From Theropithecus gelada (taxonomy: Eukaryota; Chordata; Mammalia; Primates; Cercopithecidae): 64,000 nucleotides of DNA. The translations under genes were made by a program, and so were the position numbers. The stretch spans positions 158,870,435 to 158,934,434 of the forward strand of contig NC_037671.1 in the NCBI RefSeq assembly GCF_003255815.1, given 5' to 3'. This document shows, piece by piece, positions 11,656 to 23,369 of the stretch; positions within the stretch are counted from its first letter, which is position 1; the number at the start of each line of letters is the position of its first letter. The notes under the pieces were generated by a model. It did not search any database. It saw only the letters and a program-made list of their open reading frames with translations, and was not told the DNA's origin.

Positions 11656-11955
11656 GGCTGGCTGTGGTGGCTCACACCTGGAATCCTAGCATTTTGAGAA
11701 GCCAAGGTAGGAGGATCACTTGAGCTCAAGAGTTCAAGACCAGCCTGGGCAAAATAGTGAAATCTTGTCTCTACAAAAAATTTCAAAGATTAGCCTGGTG
11801 TGGTGGCACGCACCTGTAGTCCCAGATACCTAGGTGGCTGAAGTGGGAGGATCACTTAATTCCATGAGACGGAGGCTGCAGCAAGCTGTAACCATGCCAC
11901 TGTACTCCAGTCTGGGTGAAAGAAGGAGACCCTGTCTCAAAGAGTAAACAAAATA
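11656..11955 (+). mobile_element. AluJ-type SINE
   Basis: Forward Alu, J-like ('gcttgagctcaagagttc' type). Exact flanking duplications AACAAAAGAGTTTCA (11641-11655) and AACAAAAGAGCTTCA (11956-11970). Confidence 0.94.
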
Positions 11956-12119
11956 AACAAAAGAGCTTCAAAATTTTACATTGTAAACCCACTGCCTCCA
12001 AATGCTGAGATATACATCAGGACAAACTCTAATATTGTTGAGTTGCAAAAAATAAAACATTCTCATTTTCTGAGCTAAGTGAGGCACCAACATTTGTATA
12101 GTCACCTAATTATTTTTTA

Positions 12120-12270
12120 ATCCATCTGCCTGGTTTGCAAACCTCATGAAGACAAGGACCACATTCCTTTTTGTCCATCTTGTATCCCTAGCACTAAGCG
12201 TGGTGCCTAACATTGAGAAATACTCAATATATTTTTATTGAAGCAATGATATGTGTATGAATGAGTGAAC
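12120..12270 (+). mobile_element. L2 LINE 3' fragment
   Basis: Carries 'cctcatgaagacaaggacca', 'atccctagcactaa' and 'agaaatactcaatatatttttattgaa' in the order of the L2 3' end. Confidence 0.7.
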
Positions 12271-13010
12271 TATAACAAGTTTCAGGTATAGGCTGAATTT
12301 TAAGGACAAGTTATGGGAAATAAAGAAGGAAATAGCTCTCCAACAAAGTCCCTAAGCTTTTTCTCCTGTGTTAACATCACTGCTGGTTTACAAAATAAAC
12401 ACCCAGGTTAAAATTCTGACAAGGACATCTGTGTAGTATAGATCATTCTAGGTAAAATATGGGTTCTTGCCCTAAACTTTGGCCTTTTTTTGGTCATGAC
12501 TTGTGAAAATGAAACTTATCAACAAAACTTCATATAATAAGTTTTATAAATAAAAGTCCTGAAAGAAATAGTATACTGAGTGTGTGTACCAGACAGGTAA
12601 ATAATACAGGTAATGTTTGTATCTGAAAACGAGAAAATGCAGTATTATGTGTCATTGTATCCACTGGGTGGCGCTGCAGACTGAGGTTGATATTCCACAA
12701 ATTGCTACCCTGATGTCAGGCAATAAAACAAGTTAGACAGTAATTCCTTATATGTAAAAGTTCCTTTTCTTGATTCTCACAATAGCTCTGTGAGGAATGT
12801 ACAGTATACATTATTATCCCTTAAACACAGACGTTAGATATCATTAAATATAAGATGCTGCTTCTGAGGATATTTGTAATAAATTTTAATAGAATATTTA
12901 CTTTAAAACAGCTCATTCATATTTGAACTAAACGTTCCAAAGTTATTAACTGGTAACCTTTGGTTCTTTTCTACAGTTTCAAGATTTTGCCTCATAAAAA
13001 AGCAATCCCT
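12271..13010. other. Intergenic; possible MIR at 12735-12830
   Basis: Mostly unrecognised. 'gattctcacaatagctctgtgagga' (about 12775-12800) is MIR-like. A CTCF-like motif lies at 12661-12674. Confidence 0.4.
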
Positions 13011-13300
13011 TGCAGGTCGCGGTGGCTCAAGCCTGTAATCCTAAGACTTTGGGAGGCTGAGGTGGGCGGATCACGAGCTCAGGCATTTGAGACCAGCCTG
13101 GCCAACATGGTGAAACCTCGTCTCTACTAAAAACACAAAAATTAGCCGGGCATGGTGGCGTTTGCCTGTCATCCCAGCTACTCAAGAGGCTGAGGCAGGA
13201 GAATCACTTGAACCCGGGAGGCGGAGGTTGCAGTGAGTCGAGATCGCGCCACTGCACTCCAGCCTGGGCGACAGAGTGAGACTCTGTCTCAAAACAAAAA
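13011..13300 (+). mobile_element. AluS-type SINE
   Basis: Full forward Alu. Target-site duplication AAAAAAGCAATCCCT before and AAAAAAAGCAATCCCT after. Confidence 0.95.
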
Positions 13301-13424
13301 AAAGCAATCCCTGTGGAAGGGAGACTAAAATAGCTGGCCTATATATTCCTGGCAGTGGCTCTTTTGCTCACGCTCAGTAAATATGCCACAATGTTCAAAG
13401 GAGGCCTGGGAAGAAGAGAAGGCT

Positions 13425-13600
13425 TTGGTGTCAGAAACACTGGATTCCAACTCTGGCTCTTTTGCTGTCTTCATAGGTGTCCAGTTATTTGAACTTTCCA
13501 GAGCCTTGGTATTAACATATTGAATAGAAATATTTTACCCTCTTTGCTTTACTAGTCTGATAAGAAGATAAACTGAGTCAACATGAGAGAAGTGTTCTGT
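13425..13600 (+). mobile_element. MIR SINE fragment
   Basis: 'cactggattccaactctggctc' followed by the 'gaactttccagagcct' block fits MIR. Confidence 0.75.
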
Positions 13601-13609
13601 GAATGCAGG

Positions 13610-13870
13610 TTATTTATTTATTTACTTATTTATTTATTGAGATAGGGTCACTGCAGCCTCAACATCCGAGGCTCAAGAGATCCTCTTACCTCAGCCTCCT
13701 GAGTAGCTGGGAACACAGGGGCACATCACCAGCCTGGCTAATTTTTGCATTTTTGGTAGAGATGGGGTTTTACCATGTTGCCCAGGCTGGTCTCAAACTC
13801 CCAAGCTCAAGCTATCCTCCCATCTTGGCCTCCCAAAGTGCTGGGATTCCAGGTGGGAGCCACCAATGTG
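13610..13870 (-). mobile_element. AluJ-type SINE, shortened
   Basis: (TTTA)n tail at left, then GAGATAGGGTCACTGCAGCC, which lacks the usual 'gctctgtcgcccaggctggagtgcagtgg' stretch. 'ttgcccaggctggtctcaaactcc' fits J. Confidence 0.9.
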
Positions 13871-13976
13871 AAACATTTTCAAAGTCAATTTAAGTAAATG
13901 GATACAGTTATCCCTTTGTATCCACAGGGTCCACATCCATGAATTCAACCAACCATGAATTGAAAATATTTTTTGA

Positions 13977-14364
13977 GGCCGGACATGTTGGCTTACATCT
14001 TAAGGTGCTTGTAATCCCAGCACTTTGGGAGGCCAAGAGAGGGGAATCACCTGAGGTCAGGGTTTTGAGACCTGCCTGGCACAAAAATCAAATGTGCTTT
14101 TAGGTTATTTTTTATTTTAATAGAAATCCCATCTCTACTAAAAATACAAAAATTAGCTGGGCATGGTGTCAGGTGCCTGTAATCCCAGCTACTCAGTAGG
14201 CTGAAGCAGGAGAATTGCTTGAACCTGGGAGGTGAAGGTTGCAGTGAAACAAGATTACACCATTGGACTCCAGCCTGGGCGACAGAGCAAGACTCCATCT
14301 AAGAAAGACAGAAAGACAGACAGAAAGGCAGAAAGAAAGAAAGGAAAGAACAGAAAGAAAGAAA
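13977..14364 (+). mobile_element. AluS-type SINE with internal insertion and GAAA-rich tail
   Basis: Inserted in the MER2-like element. Target-site duplication GAAAATATTTTTTGA at 13962-13976 and 14365-14379. About 43 extra bases interrupt the left monomer at about 14082-14124. The tail (14302-14364) has turned into an A/G microsatellite. Confidence 0.93.
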
Positions 14365-14388
14365 GAAAATATTTTTTGAAAACCCAAA

Positions 14389-14694
14389 GGCCAGGCGCAG
14401 TGGCTCACGCCTGTAATCCCAGCACTTTGGGAGGCCGAGACGGGAGGATCACGAGGTCAGGAGATCAAGACCATCCTGGCTAACATGGTGAAACCCCATC
14501 TCTACTAAAAATACAAAAAATTAGCCGGGCTTGGTGGCGGGCGCCTGTAGTCCTAGCTACTTGGGAGGCTGAGGCAGGAGAATGGTGTGAACCCGGGAGG
14601 CAGAGCTTGCAGTGAGCGGAGATTGTGCCACTGCACTCTAGCCTGGGGGACAGAGTGAGACTCTGTCTCAAAAAGAAAAAAAAAAAAAAGAAAA
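14389..14694 (+). mobile_element. AluY-type SINE
   Basis: Y-type wording 'gatcaagaccatcctggctaac' and 'gaatggtgtgaacccggg'. Forward orientation with a poly(A) tail, in the MER2-like element right after another Alu. Confidence 0.94.
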
Positions 14695-14845
14695 CAGTAA
14701 AAAATAATACAAACTTTAAAATAGAACAACTATTTACATAGCATTTACATGTATTATGTATTATAAATAATCTAGAGATGACTTAAAGTATAAGAGAGGG
14801 TGTGCGTAGGTTACACACAAATACTAATACTAAGCCTTTTAAGCC

Positions 14846-15142
14846 TTTTTTTTTTTTTTTTGAGACAGAGTCTCCTTGTGTCACCCAGACTGGAGCATGG
14901 TGGCTCAATCTCGGCTCACTGCAATCTCCACTCCTCCAGGTTCAGGCGATTCTCCTGCCTCAGCCTCCTGAGTAACTGGGAATATAGGCATGCGCCACCA
15001 CACCCAGCTAATTTTTGTATTTTTAGTAGAGACGGGGTTTCACCATGTTGGTCAGTCTGATCTCGAACTCCTGACCTCGTGATCCACCCGCCTTGGCCTC
15101 CCAAAGTGCTAGGATTACGGGCATGAGCCACCGCTCCTGGCC
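14846..15142 (-). mobile_element. AluS-type SINE
   Basis: Reverse Alu from a T run to GCTCCTGGCC. Flanks ACTAAGCCTTTTAAG (left) and ACTAAGCCATTTTAT (right) look like its target-site duplication. Third Alu in the MER2-like element. Confidence 0.94.
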
Positions 15143-15241
15143 TACTAAGCCATTTTATATAAGGGACTTGAGCATTCACGGGGTTTGGTATCTGCGGGGA
15201 CCCTGGAACCAATCCTGCCTGCGGGGACCAAGGGACAGTTG

Positions 15242-17803
15242 AGCACCTTGAGATGTGTATAAAAACACATTTCTACCAAATAACAAAACTCTCAAAAGGA
15301 TAGTTAGAAAAAGTTTTAAAAGATTCCTATGGGCTTCAAGTCTTAAGCGCCCTAAAACCAGGACATGGGATTATGTACTTAAATATCTTAACCTTCTTGA
15401 TCTGCCTGTGGAAGCTGGAAAGGTATGCATGTCCAGGGTCTGAGGGCACATGGCTGTTCTCAGTGCTTTTAAAGATGCCCAACAGGAGGAATTCACAGGA
15501 AGCAATATTTTAAGTTATGAAGCACAAAGAAAGTCCAGATAGTCCCAGACCCCAACTCTGGGGTCAAGTGCTAAAAGCATTGTTACTTTCTTACTTACTA
15601 AGTTACAAAACATTGTTTCTGAGTCCCTGGCATGTAAGTTACCTCAGCTCCTCAAGAGTACAAAACAAGTGCTTTTAGTCCCAGTTTGGGAAAGAAGAGA
15701 CTAAGAAGTGGAGCCAGTTTTCAGAAGTCAGAGGTTCTCCTAATTCACCATGCTGCCTCCCTCACTATACCTTTCCTTGGTGTCCTGTTCATTGTAACTC
15801 TGGATAATTAGCCAAGCTGATGTCTTGTCCTTCTACAGAAAGACAGAAAATTCTTCAGATTATTATAAACAATGTGTGATCCATTTTCCCTTGTGAGTGA
15901 GTGAATGGTCTGTTTAAAAGGGGCCTATCAAATGCTCCTCGTTAATGACTAAGAGGCTGTCTGCTTTCTTTCCAAAAGCGGTAATGGGGATTCTGATGGA
16001 AGTTGGGCCCACCAGGTGTGTGGGTATGTTTAGAAGCTGGGGACAGTCTTTATTGACCATCATCTTGGAGGGATGGACTTTGCGACATCCAATGCAAAAT
16101 TACTGCCCCTCTTCTAAGCCCATTCCTTCTCATGGGTGCGGAGCTGGGAGGAGAAGAGTTCTCAATACCTAATGTTAGGGGTTTTGTTTTCTGTTGTGTT
16201 GCTGATAGATAAGGAAAGAATAAGAATGCAAAACCTGGGGTGGTGGGGGAGGGGGGCTCACTGAATTTTACATAATTGCATATGAGATGCGACTAGAAAT
16301 TTTGCAGATGTTTCTGGCTACAGCCTCATTTTACTTGGCCAGACAGTGGTTTTTGGTTTTGGTTTTCATTATTATTTTAATTTCAGTGCATTTAAGAGAA
16401 AATGCATTGCCCATGGCTCTGATTATCTTATTCTGATGTGATTTATAAGACTGGCTCCTGAAGCCATTAAATTTATGACCCCTGGACTTAGAGATCTTTC
16501 CTAGTCTGGCATTTTTATGTCTCTGTGAAATTGGAAGGACAGGATAGTTCATAGTGAGAGTGACTCACAGGAATGGCTGGAAGGGAAAGTACCCCCTGAT
16601 CAGGAAGGTTTTGGGAAAACATTCAGGTATGCCTTAGGCATAGAACTATTTAGTAACAGGAAAATCAAGATGGTTTTCACTCTGTTTTACTAAGACTGTA
16701 GCTAGGGTGAAGTTGCATTTTGAAAGGTGAGATGTTAAATTCTAAAGACTGTGTGGGCAAGGCAAAAGTTGTACATAGTTGCAAAGGGCAACCTTGAAAG
16801 TCAATGCCGTGTCTCAACGCATCTACCAATTTTATTTTTTTGTTGTTGTTTGCTTTGTTTTTGTTTGTTTGTTTGTTGTTGTTTTCCTGAAGCAGGAAAG
16901 CAAATCCCTGGGTCTGCATTCAGCAGCAGATGAAAACCTTGCATGCATTGTAAGGGTAATTTTGCTCCAAAAATCTTTAAGCGCTGGAATCACACAAGTG
17001 AGCTTTTGGACTTCTATAAAATATGAACAATGGGGATGACTTTAAAAAAAAAATCAGCCAGACCCCTCCTCTTCTCCCTCCTTTAAAATTTTTACCTTAA
17101 TCTCAGCCAAAAGCCTGAGAAGTGATTCCCTTAAATTCTAATTTAGAAGCATCTATGTTACTGGAAGTCTTCACGCTGGTACTTGCATACTAAATTTCTG
17201 AAAGTGTATACCAAAAGAGCTCAATATTGGTTATCTCCAACCAGAAGAAATTGAGATGGGAATGACTGAAAGGGGCGATTGTAAAATTATTCCACTTTTG
17301 ACCTGTTATATTTTGTTTTATTTATTTTAAACGTGAGCATGTTATCCATACATAAATAAAAGGAAAATTTAAGGAAACATTATTTTATTCACATTCTTTA
17401 TTTTTCCTTGTTTCATTATTGTTTTATTTACCTTATTTTAAAATAACTGTCATATATGTTTGATTTGAAATATTGTATTTTCTCTAAATTTACCCCAGAG
17501 TGTTCATTGTTAGGTAGCATGTGACTTAATTCAAATATCAGATCTTTTCTGTATGTCTCTTTTTAAATTAGCTTTCAGAGGAAAATATAATCACAGTTTT
17601 CAGTTTGGACCCCAGATCATTTTGAGCCCTATTTTAATTGATTTAATTAAATAAACTTATTTAATTATTGCTGAAACAGACAGATATGTGCTGAGCTTTG
17701 CTGGCAACACTGTAACACACTTGGGATCAAATGAGTTCATTAGGGTTAGGGAGGGCAATGACCTTGGCCTGTGGAATGCTACATTTAGAGTCTATGACTA
17801 TCA
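15242..17803. other. Long intergenic stretch, mostly unrecognised
   Basis: About 2.5 kb without a supported gene or a clear interspersed repeat. The only obvious structure is a T/G-rich tract at 16835-16884. The frames here are short and lack domains. Confidence 0.45.
16835..16884. repeat. T/G-rich low-complexity tract
   Basis: Alternating runs of TTTG, TTG and TTTGTTTG. The 'pyrimidine membrane helix' look of frames here comes from this tract. Confidence 0.9.
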
Positions 17804-18095
17804 GGCCGGGGCGCAGCGGCTCCTGTCTGTAATCCTACAGCTTTGGGAGGCCGAGATGGGTCGATCACCTGAGGTCAGGAGTTGAAGACCAGCCTGGTCA
17901 ACCTGGTGAAACCCCATCTCTACTAAAAATACAAAAATTAGCCCGGTGTGGTGATGTGGGCCTGTAATCCCAGCTACTCGGGAGGCTGAGGCAGGAGAAT
18001 TGCTTGAACCTGGGGAGTGGAGGTTGCAGTGAGCTGAGATTGTACTCAAGCATGAGCCAGAGCGAGACTCTATCTTAAAAAAAAAAAAAAAAAAA
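17804..18095 (+). mobile_element. AluS-type SINE
   Basis: Forward Alu with 'gaggtcaggagttgaagaccagcctggtcaac'. The right monomer lacks the 'cactgcactcc' box. Poly(A) tail to 18095. Confidence 0.94.
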
Positions 18096-18489
18096 GAGTT
18101 ATCAAAAGTAGCAAGAAGAGTAAGCAGCATGGTGTTGGAATCATCTAGGTGTCATGAACAAATGAGCAGCCACTCATCTGTTTTATGTATGTATATGTTA
18201 AGTGACTTGCATCCTTAAGCTGATGACCCTTGGTCTACTCTTCCCACGAAGTGCTTGTCTGCTTGTGTATTTCCTTGGGAACAGTCTGTACTTGGCATGT
18301 TGTCATTATAACACTGCCATCATGCTGCCTGTGATACACTACTAGGTGGAGCACAGGACAGAGGACCCAGAAAAGAGGAAACACAGAACCCTGCCCATCA
18401 GAGTTCATGGTTTCCACGGCATCCAAATACACAAAGATATCTGTCTGAACACAGTGTTATAGGCACACACTGAGTAAACTTTAAGGAGT
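18096..18489. other. Intergenic, no feature recognised
   Basis: Nothing supported in this stretch. Confidence 0.4.
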
Positions 18490-18778
18490 GGCCAGCCGAG
18501 GTGGCTCACGCCTGTAATCCCAGGACTTTGGGAGCCCAAGGTGGGTGGATTACTTAAGCCCAGAAGTTTGAGATTAGCCTGGGCAACATAGCAAGACTCC
18601 ATGTCTACAAATAATAAAAAACAATTATCAGGGCATGGTGGTGGATGCCTGTAGTCCTAGCTACTCCAGAGGCTGAGGTGGGAGGATTTTTTAAGCCAGG
18701 GAGGCAGAGGATGCAGGGAGCTGTGATTGCACCCCTGCACTCCAGCCTGGGTGACCCTGTCTCAAAACAAACCAAAAC
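18490..18778 (+). mobile_element. AluJ-type SINE
   Basis: Forward Alu with 'taagcccagaagtttgagattagcctgggcaac', a J-type signature. Confidence 0.93.
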
Positions 18779-19337
18779 CTTTAATGATTGCTTATGGTCT
18801 TGCTGATAAAGTCTTTCACAGAAAACATGTGGAAAGCAGAGAAAACATACGTAAACTAAATGTGTTCTCATGTACATTTGTTTGCAGTGGCCAAGTTAGA
18901 CTAGGAAAGGGCTGATTGCAGTCACACTGCCTATGAATTAACCTTGCTTCACAAAGAGCAGCAGTACCAAAAATTACTTAAAATGTAAAGAAGAAGAAAA
19001 AAAAAAGACTAGAAAAGATCACTTGCAAGCCACAGTGAGGTGTAAGCAATAAATTAATTTTTGGTTTGAATAATTAACACTTTTCATGCAATATGAGAAA
19101 AACATTTAAATACTTTCTTTCAAATTTGGCTTAATTTATTTGGATGATTGCATTTTTATTTTCTATTTTATTTTTTGTAGTATTTATTTTTTCAATTTTT
19201 GGTTTAGATTCAGGGAATATATGCGCAGGTTTGTTGTTTTTGTTAATAGAAATATTGTTCTAGTTAACACCAGGGAAAGTGTTAACATTGCTATGCCCCT
19301 AGTACAAGGCTCAAGTTACACAGGATTTTAGAGGCTT
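18779..19337. other. Intergenic, no feature recognised
   Basis: AT-rich. No gene or repeat family recognised. The right end is the target site of the tiny Alu at 19338. Confidence 0.4.
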
Positions 19338-19400
19338 TTTTTCTTTCTTTCTTTGTTTTTTGTTTCTGAGATGGAGTTTTGTTCTTGTTGTCTAGGCTGG
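19338..19400 (-). mobile_element. Severely 5'-truncated Alu (about 35 bp plus tail)
   Basis: T-rich tail at left followed by only the last 35 or so bases of an Alu (TGAGATGGAGTTTTGTTC through AGGCTGG). Flanked by ATTTTAGAGGCTT (19325-19337) and ATTTTAGGGGCTT (19401-19413), so it is a real short insertion and not an eroded full Alu. Confidence 0.88.
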
Positions 19401-19413
19401 ATTTTAGGGGCTT

Positions 19414-19980
19414 GTTGATGGATGAGGAGAGAAATTACTTAGCAGGATAGGTTAGAGACTGACTACAGGGCATAATGTCTTGCCTTGCCAATTAAATTGA
19501 TTGATTATTGACTGGCTGATTGATTATACCCTGGGGATGTTGAAGAAACCGGTGGGCGGCCTTTGTCCTAGAAACTATTATTGCAGCTGTGACAACTGCT
19601 TCAGTAAGTTGTCAAGTACATTAAAGAAGTAAATTCATGAAATGTGCTTTGCTTTGGATTCATCTGTCTTCCGCCATTCTCAGTAACTCACTAAGTCTCA
19701 TTGACCTGGGAATGTGGAAACGTGTCTGCTCTGTCCTTACTCCCCGCCACCACTGGGATGACTGTCAGAAGTCTCCCAAAGGGCTTCTTTTGTATTAATT
19801 TCAAAGCTTTCTCTGCTCTCTTAGTGATGGCCAGTAAAACACTCTTTGAATCACTTCACTTTCCTCATGGAAAACCTTCAAATGCTTCTCTTTGGTATCT
19901 GATGAAGCCTAAACGTCTTACCTATGGGATTATCAAGAACATGAAAGATATGGTCCATCTCCCAACTTAAAATTATTTTC
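19414..19980. other. Intergenic, no feature recognised
   Basis: No gene supported. The 89-codon frame at 19701-19970 has no recognisable domain. Confidence 0.4.
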
Positions 19981-19981
19981 A

Positions 19982-20172
19982 GCTGGGCGCGGTGTCTCAT
20001 GCCTGTAATCTCAGCACTTTGAGAGGCCGAGGTGGGTGGATCACCTGAGGTCAGGAGTTTGAGAACAGTCTGGCCAATATGGCAAAACCCTGCCTCTTCT
20101 AAAAATCCCATCTCAAAAAAAAAAAAAAAAAAAAAAAAAAGGAAAAGAAAAAGAAAAAGAAAAGAAAAGAAA
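19982..20172 (+). mobile_element. Alu left monomer with long A-rich tail
   Basis: Only the left half of an Alu is present. It then passes directly to 'cccatctc' and about 28 A, followed by (GAAAA)n to 20172. Either a free left monomer or an internal deletion. Confidence 0.9.
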
Positions 20173-20429
20173 GCTGGTCAATAGAGCTGAGATTCTGCCC
20201 TACGTCAAGTCCCCTCCGGCCCCCACTACAAGCCTGACTGTGCAATGGCCTTTCTGCCTCATTTTCAGGATCCAGTTCTCCAAGACAGCCTACCTGGGTT
20301 CTCTACATCTCCCTAAGCATCTGTTTCCTAAATTACCTAAAAATGTACTCCCATTTCCTGGCCCCCAAGTTGGGTAAGGTGTCACTCCTCTGTACACAAA
20401 CACCCTGTTTTAATCATACCACGTATTTG

Positions 20430-21115
20430 TAATGCACATTTTTGTTATATAAGACATACAGAGAAAAATGCACGTATCATAAGTGTATAGCTCGATGAAA
20501 TCAAGATCAAGCTCAAGATCAGATCAAGAAATTAACAGCACCTGGTAGGATGTCTCCCTTATGCACTCTCTCAACTATGAGCTCTGCCTTCCTCCCCAAA
20601 GGCAATCACATCTTAACTTCCAAATCAATTCATGCTGTTTGCCTGCTTTTACATTTTATATAAATCAAATTATACAGTCTGGGTTGTGTTTGTGAGATTT
20701 ATTCCTTGTTGTGTACAGCAATTATTCACTCATTTTCGTTGTGTAATATTTCAGTATATAAAACCACTCTAATTTCTTTATTCATTTTCCTATAGGTAGG
20801 CATTTTGAATGGTTCCCATTTTGGAGCTGTCATAAATAGTATTACTTTGAACACTATTGCAAATTTTTTATTGCATATATGTGCACTCTTTGAGGTATAT
20901 ACCGTGGAAGAGAACTATTGGGCAACAAGTTATATATATCTTCATCTTTAGCAGATACTGCCAAGCAGTTTTCCAAAATGGTGCACTAAGTTATACTCCC
21001 ACTGCAATGTATATTTTTGTAGCTGCTTCTCATCTTCATCAATCACTGATAGTGTCTGTAATTACAAATTTTCCCTCTCTCTCCCTCTCCTTCTCCATCC
21101 CCCTATTTTTGCCTA
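20430..21115 (-). mobile_element. Old L1 (L1M-type) 3' end
   Basis: Reads as the reverse complement of L1 ORF2 end and 3' UTR: 'ccaagcagttttccaaaatg', 'ctatagg' plus 'ggcattttgaatggttcccat', and 'tatataaatcaaattataca' are in the expected order. Heavily diverged, with no long frame. Confidence 0.8.
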
Positions 21116-21224
21116 GCATGACATCTAGAAGGTATCTTTGTAAAAGTCTGGTGAATTAATAAATGGATCACTAACAAGCTCACAGCTGTTTGCTTCTATA
21201 CTCTTTTGTCACCTCTGAGGCAGG

Positions 21225-21715
21225 ATAAAGTAATGGCTACAAGCAAAGGCTTTGGGGCCAGATTACTGACCAGCTAATCACCGTTCTGTACTAGTTTATT
21301 TACTTTTGACATCACAGCGTTGTTATGAAGAGTAAACACCTTGAGTACAGACTACTTAGAACAGCCAGGCATGGTGGCTTATGCCTGTTATCTCGGCACT
21401 TAGGGAGTTCGAGATCAGCCTGGGCAACATGGTGAAAACACGTCTTTGCAAATAATTAAAAAAAATAAATAAATTAGTCAGGTATGGTGGCACGTGCCTG
21501 TAGCCCCAACTACTTGGGAGGCTGAGGTGGGAGGATCACCTGAGTCCAGGAGGTTGAGGCTGCAGTGAGCCATGATTGTACCACTGTTCTCCAGCCCAGA
21601 CGATAGAGATCATGTCTCAAAAACAAACAAGCAAAAAAAAAAAAAAAAAAAACAAACTTAGAACAATGTCTGACACATAATAAGAGCTCAGTAGAATTAG
21701 CTATTACAATTATAA
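21225..21715 (+). mobile_element. MIR SINE, split by an Alu
   Basis: 'aaaggctttggggccagatta' begins the MIR core, and 'acataataagagctcagtag' after the Alu is the MIR 3' part. The Alu at 21364-21655 divides it. Confidence 0.8.
21364..21655 (+). mobile_element. AluJ-type SINE inside MIR
   Basis: Forward Alu lacking about 20 bases of the left monomer ('cacttagggagttcgagatc'). Exact target-site duplication ACTTAGAACA at 21354-21363 and 21656-21665. Confidence 0.94.
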
Positions 21716-23369
21716 TCTGGTTCTCAGGGCCTGTATCCTATTAGAGTTCCTAGAATTGGTTAGGAAGAATCTTAGCGCTTCACCTCTGTGAAGCCTGCTG
21801 TAGGCATCCAACCCCACAGAGAGTCTGGGGAATTCTGAAGCTCCCTTTACCCCTCTTTCACTGCCTGTCACATATTAAGGGTAGGTGCCCTGTCTCCCCA
21901 GGTGGATGGCAAATTCTGTAAGGGAGTGACTTACTTATTCTTTTTGGTAGCGGTGGTTTTAGAGTCACATTTTAGCTTATGAGAATCTTAGCTGATTTGA
22001 TTTCCCCAAACCCATATTTGAGAGTCTAGGCTGGAGAGCTTTGGAGAAGACAAGTATCCCTTTTCCAATCAATTGTCTTGCTCAAAGGCAGGCTGGCTGG
22101 GGCTCAGGGAATGTGCTGGCAGGGATATGCCCCACCCCGTTAGGTAAAAGATACCTCTGTACACACATTATTTGACAGCACAGTGCTTAGTAAATATTTG
22201 TCATTTGTTTATTGATCTCTTGTTCTTTCTTGACTTCCCTGTTCTTGCCTTGTTCTCTTCCCACCCACTTGTGCTTGATCTTATCTCCCATCTGGGTGAC
22301 AATGTTTGGGTCTCCTGTGGCACCTTTCAATTCTGGAGAAACACAGTTCAGATCTTCTATGTGAAATGATGGACTATAATCCAATAAACCAGACTTCTAC
22401 CTTCAAAAAATAAAAAAAAAAGCTTTGTAACTCGTGACTGACCCATCTGAGTTATCTGTAATTACTTTGCAGATTCCTAAGCCCAGTTGAACTGTGTTCA
22501 GATGAAAATGAGATTTAAGCACTTTTTGTTCAAGGAGGAATTCATAACTTACTGGGAATAAGAATGAGGGGGAATATGCAATGAGTCTAATATGCCAGCA
22601 TCAATCTTTACTAGGAAAATACATGCTTTGGACTCTTATTTGTCAACTGGGCCGGGTAGGGAACTGAACACGTAGCTAGTGCCTGTAAAGCAGTAAGTCA
22701 ACTGCAGAGCATGACCTGTGGCAAAAAGCTATTGACTCGCTTTCATCTTCTTCCTTCATCAGAGTATGAGGGAGAAGAACTCAGTTATCTCCGAACACCT
22801 GTTTGGCCCTTGGAAACCTTATGGGGTAGGAGAGGGGGACTAAGGTAAAGTGAGGTAACACTCAGGAGCAAGGATAAGAGGAAAAAAGCTCACAGCTTTC
22901 CCTTGGGGAAATCCCTGCGCAAACTGGAAGGTCAGGGTAGCGGGGGCGCAGCAGGCCTGGAAGGGGTTTGTGCAATTAAGGCAGCAGCAACATCAACTGT
23001 TTGGGGATTCCCTGATTATTTGTTAGGTATTTGTGTGGAAGGCCTACAAGAGTGAAAAAGTACAAACACTTCGGACTCAAGCTCTCCTAGGATGGTGCCA
23101 CCTTGCTTTCTCCCGCAGAGCATATCACAGTGGGGTGAGCTCTAGGAGTGGGCTCTGCTACACAGCCCCAGAGCCAGAGCCTGCTGGGCCCTTAGGGTGC
23201 TAGGTAGACACTGGCTCAAAAGGCTTCAGTCCAAGCCAGGGATGAGCTCCTTCAGGGTCCCTTTACTGAGCCCACTGTGGACTTGGGTCAACTCCAGGTA
23301 CTCTCAGAAACCAGATATCCAGCCAGGTCAGCTTTTTGGGAACATATCCACTTATTTAAAACATTCTCC
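21716..23369. other. Intergenic, no gene supported
   Basis: Unique-looking sequence. At 22175-22412 it has an AATAAA followed by an A-rich run (see findings). No frame here carries a domain. Confidence 0.4.

Larger units (their letters stand above)
13905..15241. mobile_element. Tigger-type DNA transposon (MER2-like), split by three Alus
   Basis: The left end CAGTTATCCCTTTGTATCC and the right end, read in reverse as CAACTGTCCCTTGGTCCCC, are related terminal inverted repeats. Between the Alus lie matching internal blocks: 'tgaattcaaccaaccatgaa' at left, 'tttacatagcatttacatgt' and 'ataagggacttgagcattca' at right. The family name is from memory. The non-autonomous element encodes no transposase that I can see. 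Confidence 0.8.

Noticed and set aside
16751..17039. Frame with a hydrophobic stretch resembling a membrane protein
   Set aside because: The hydrophobic run comes from the T/G-rich tract at 16835-16884.
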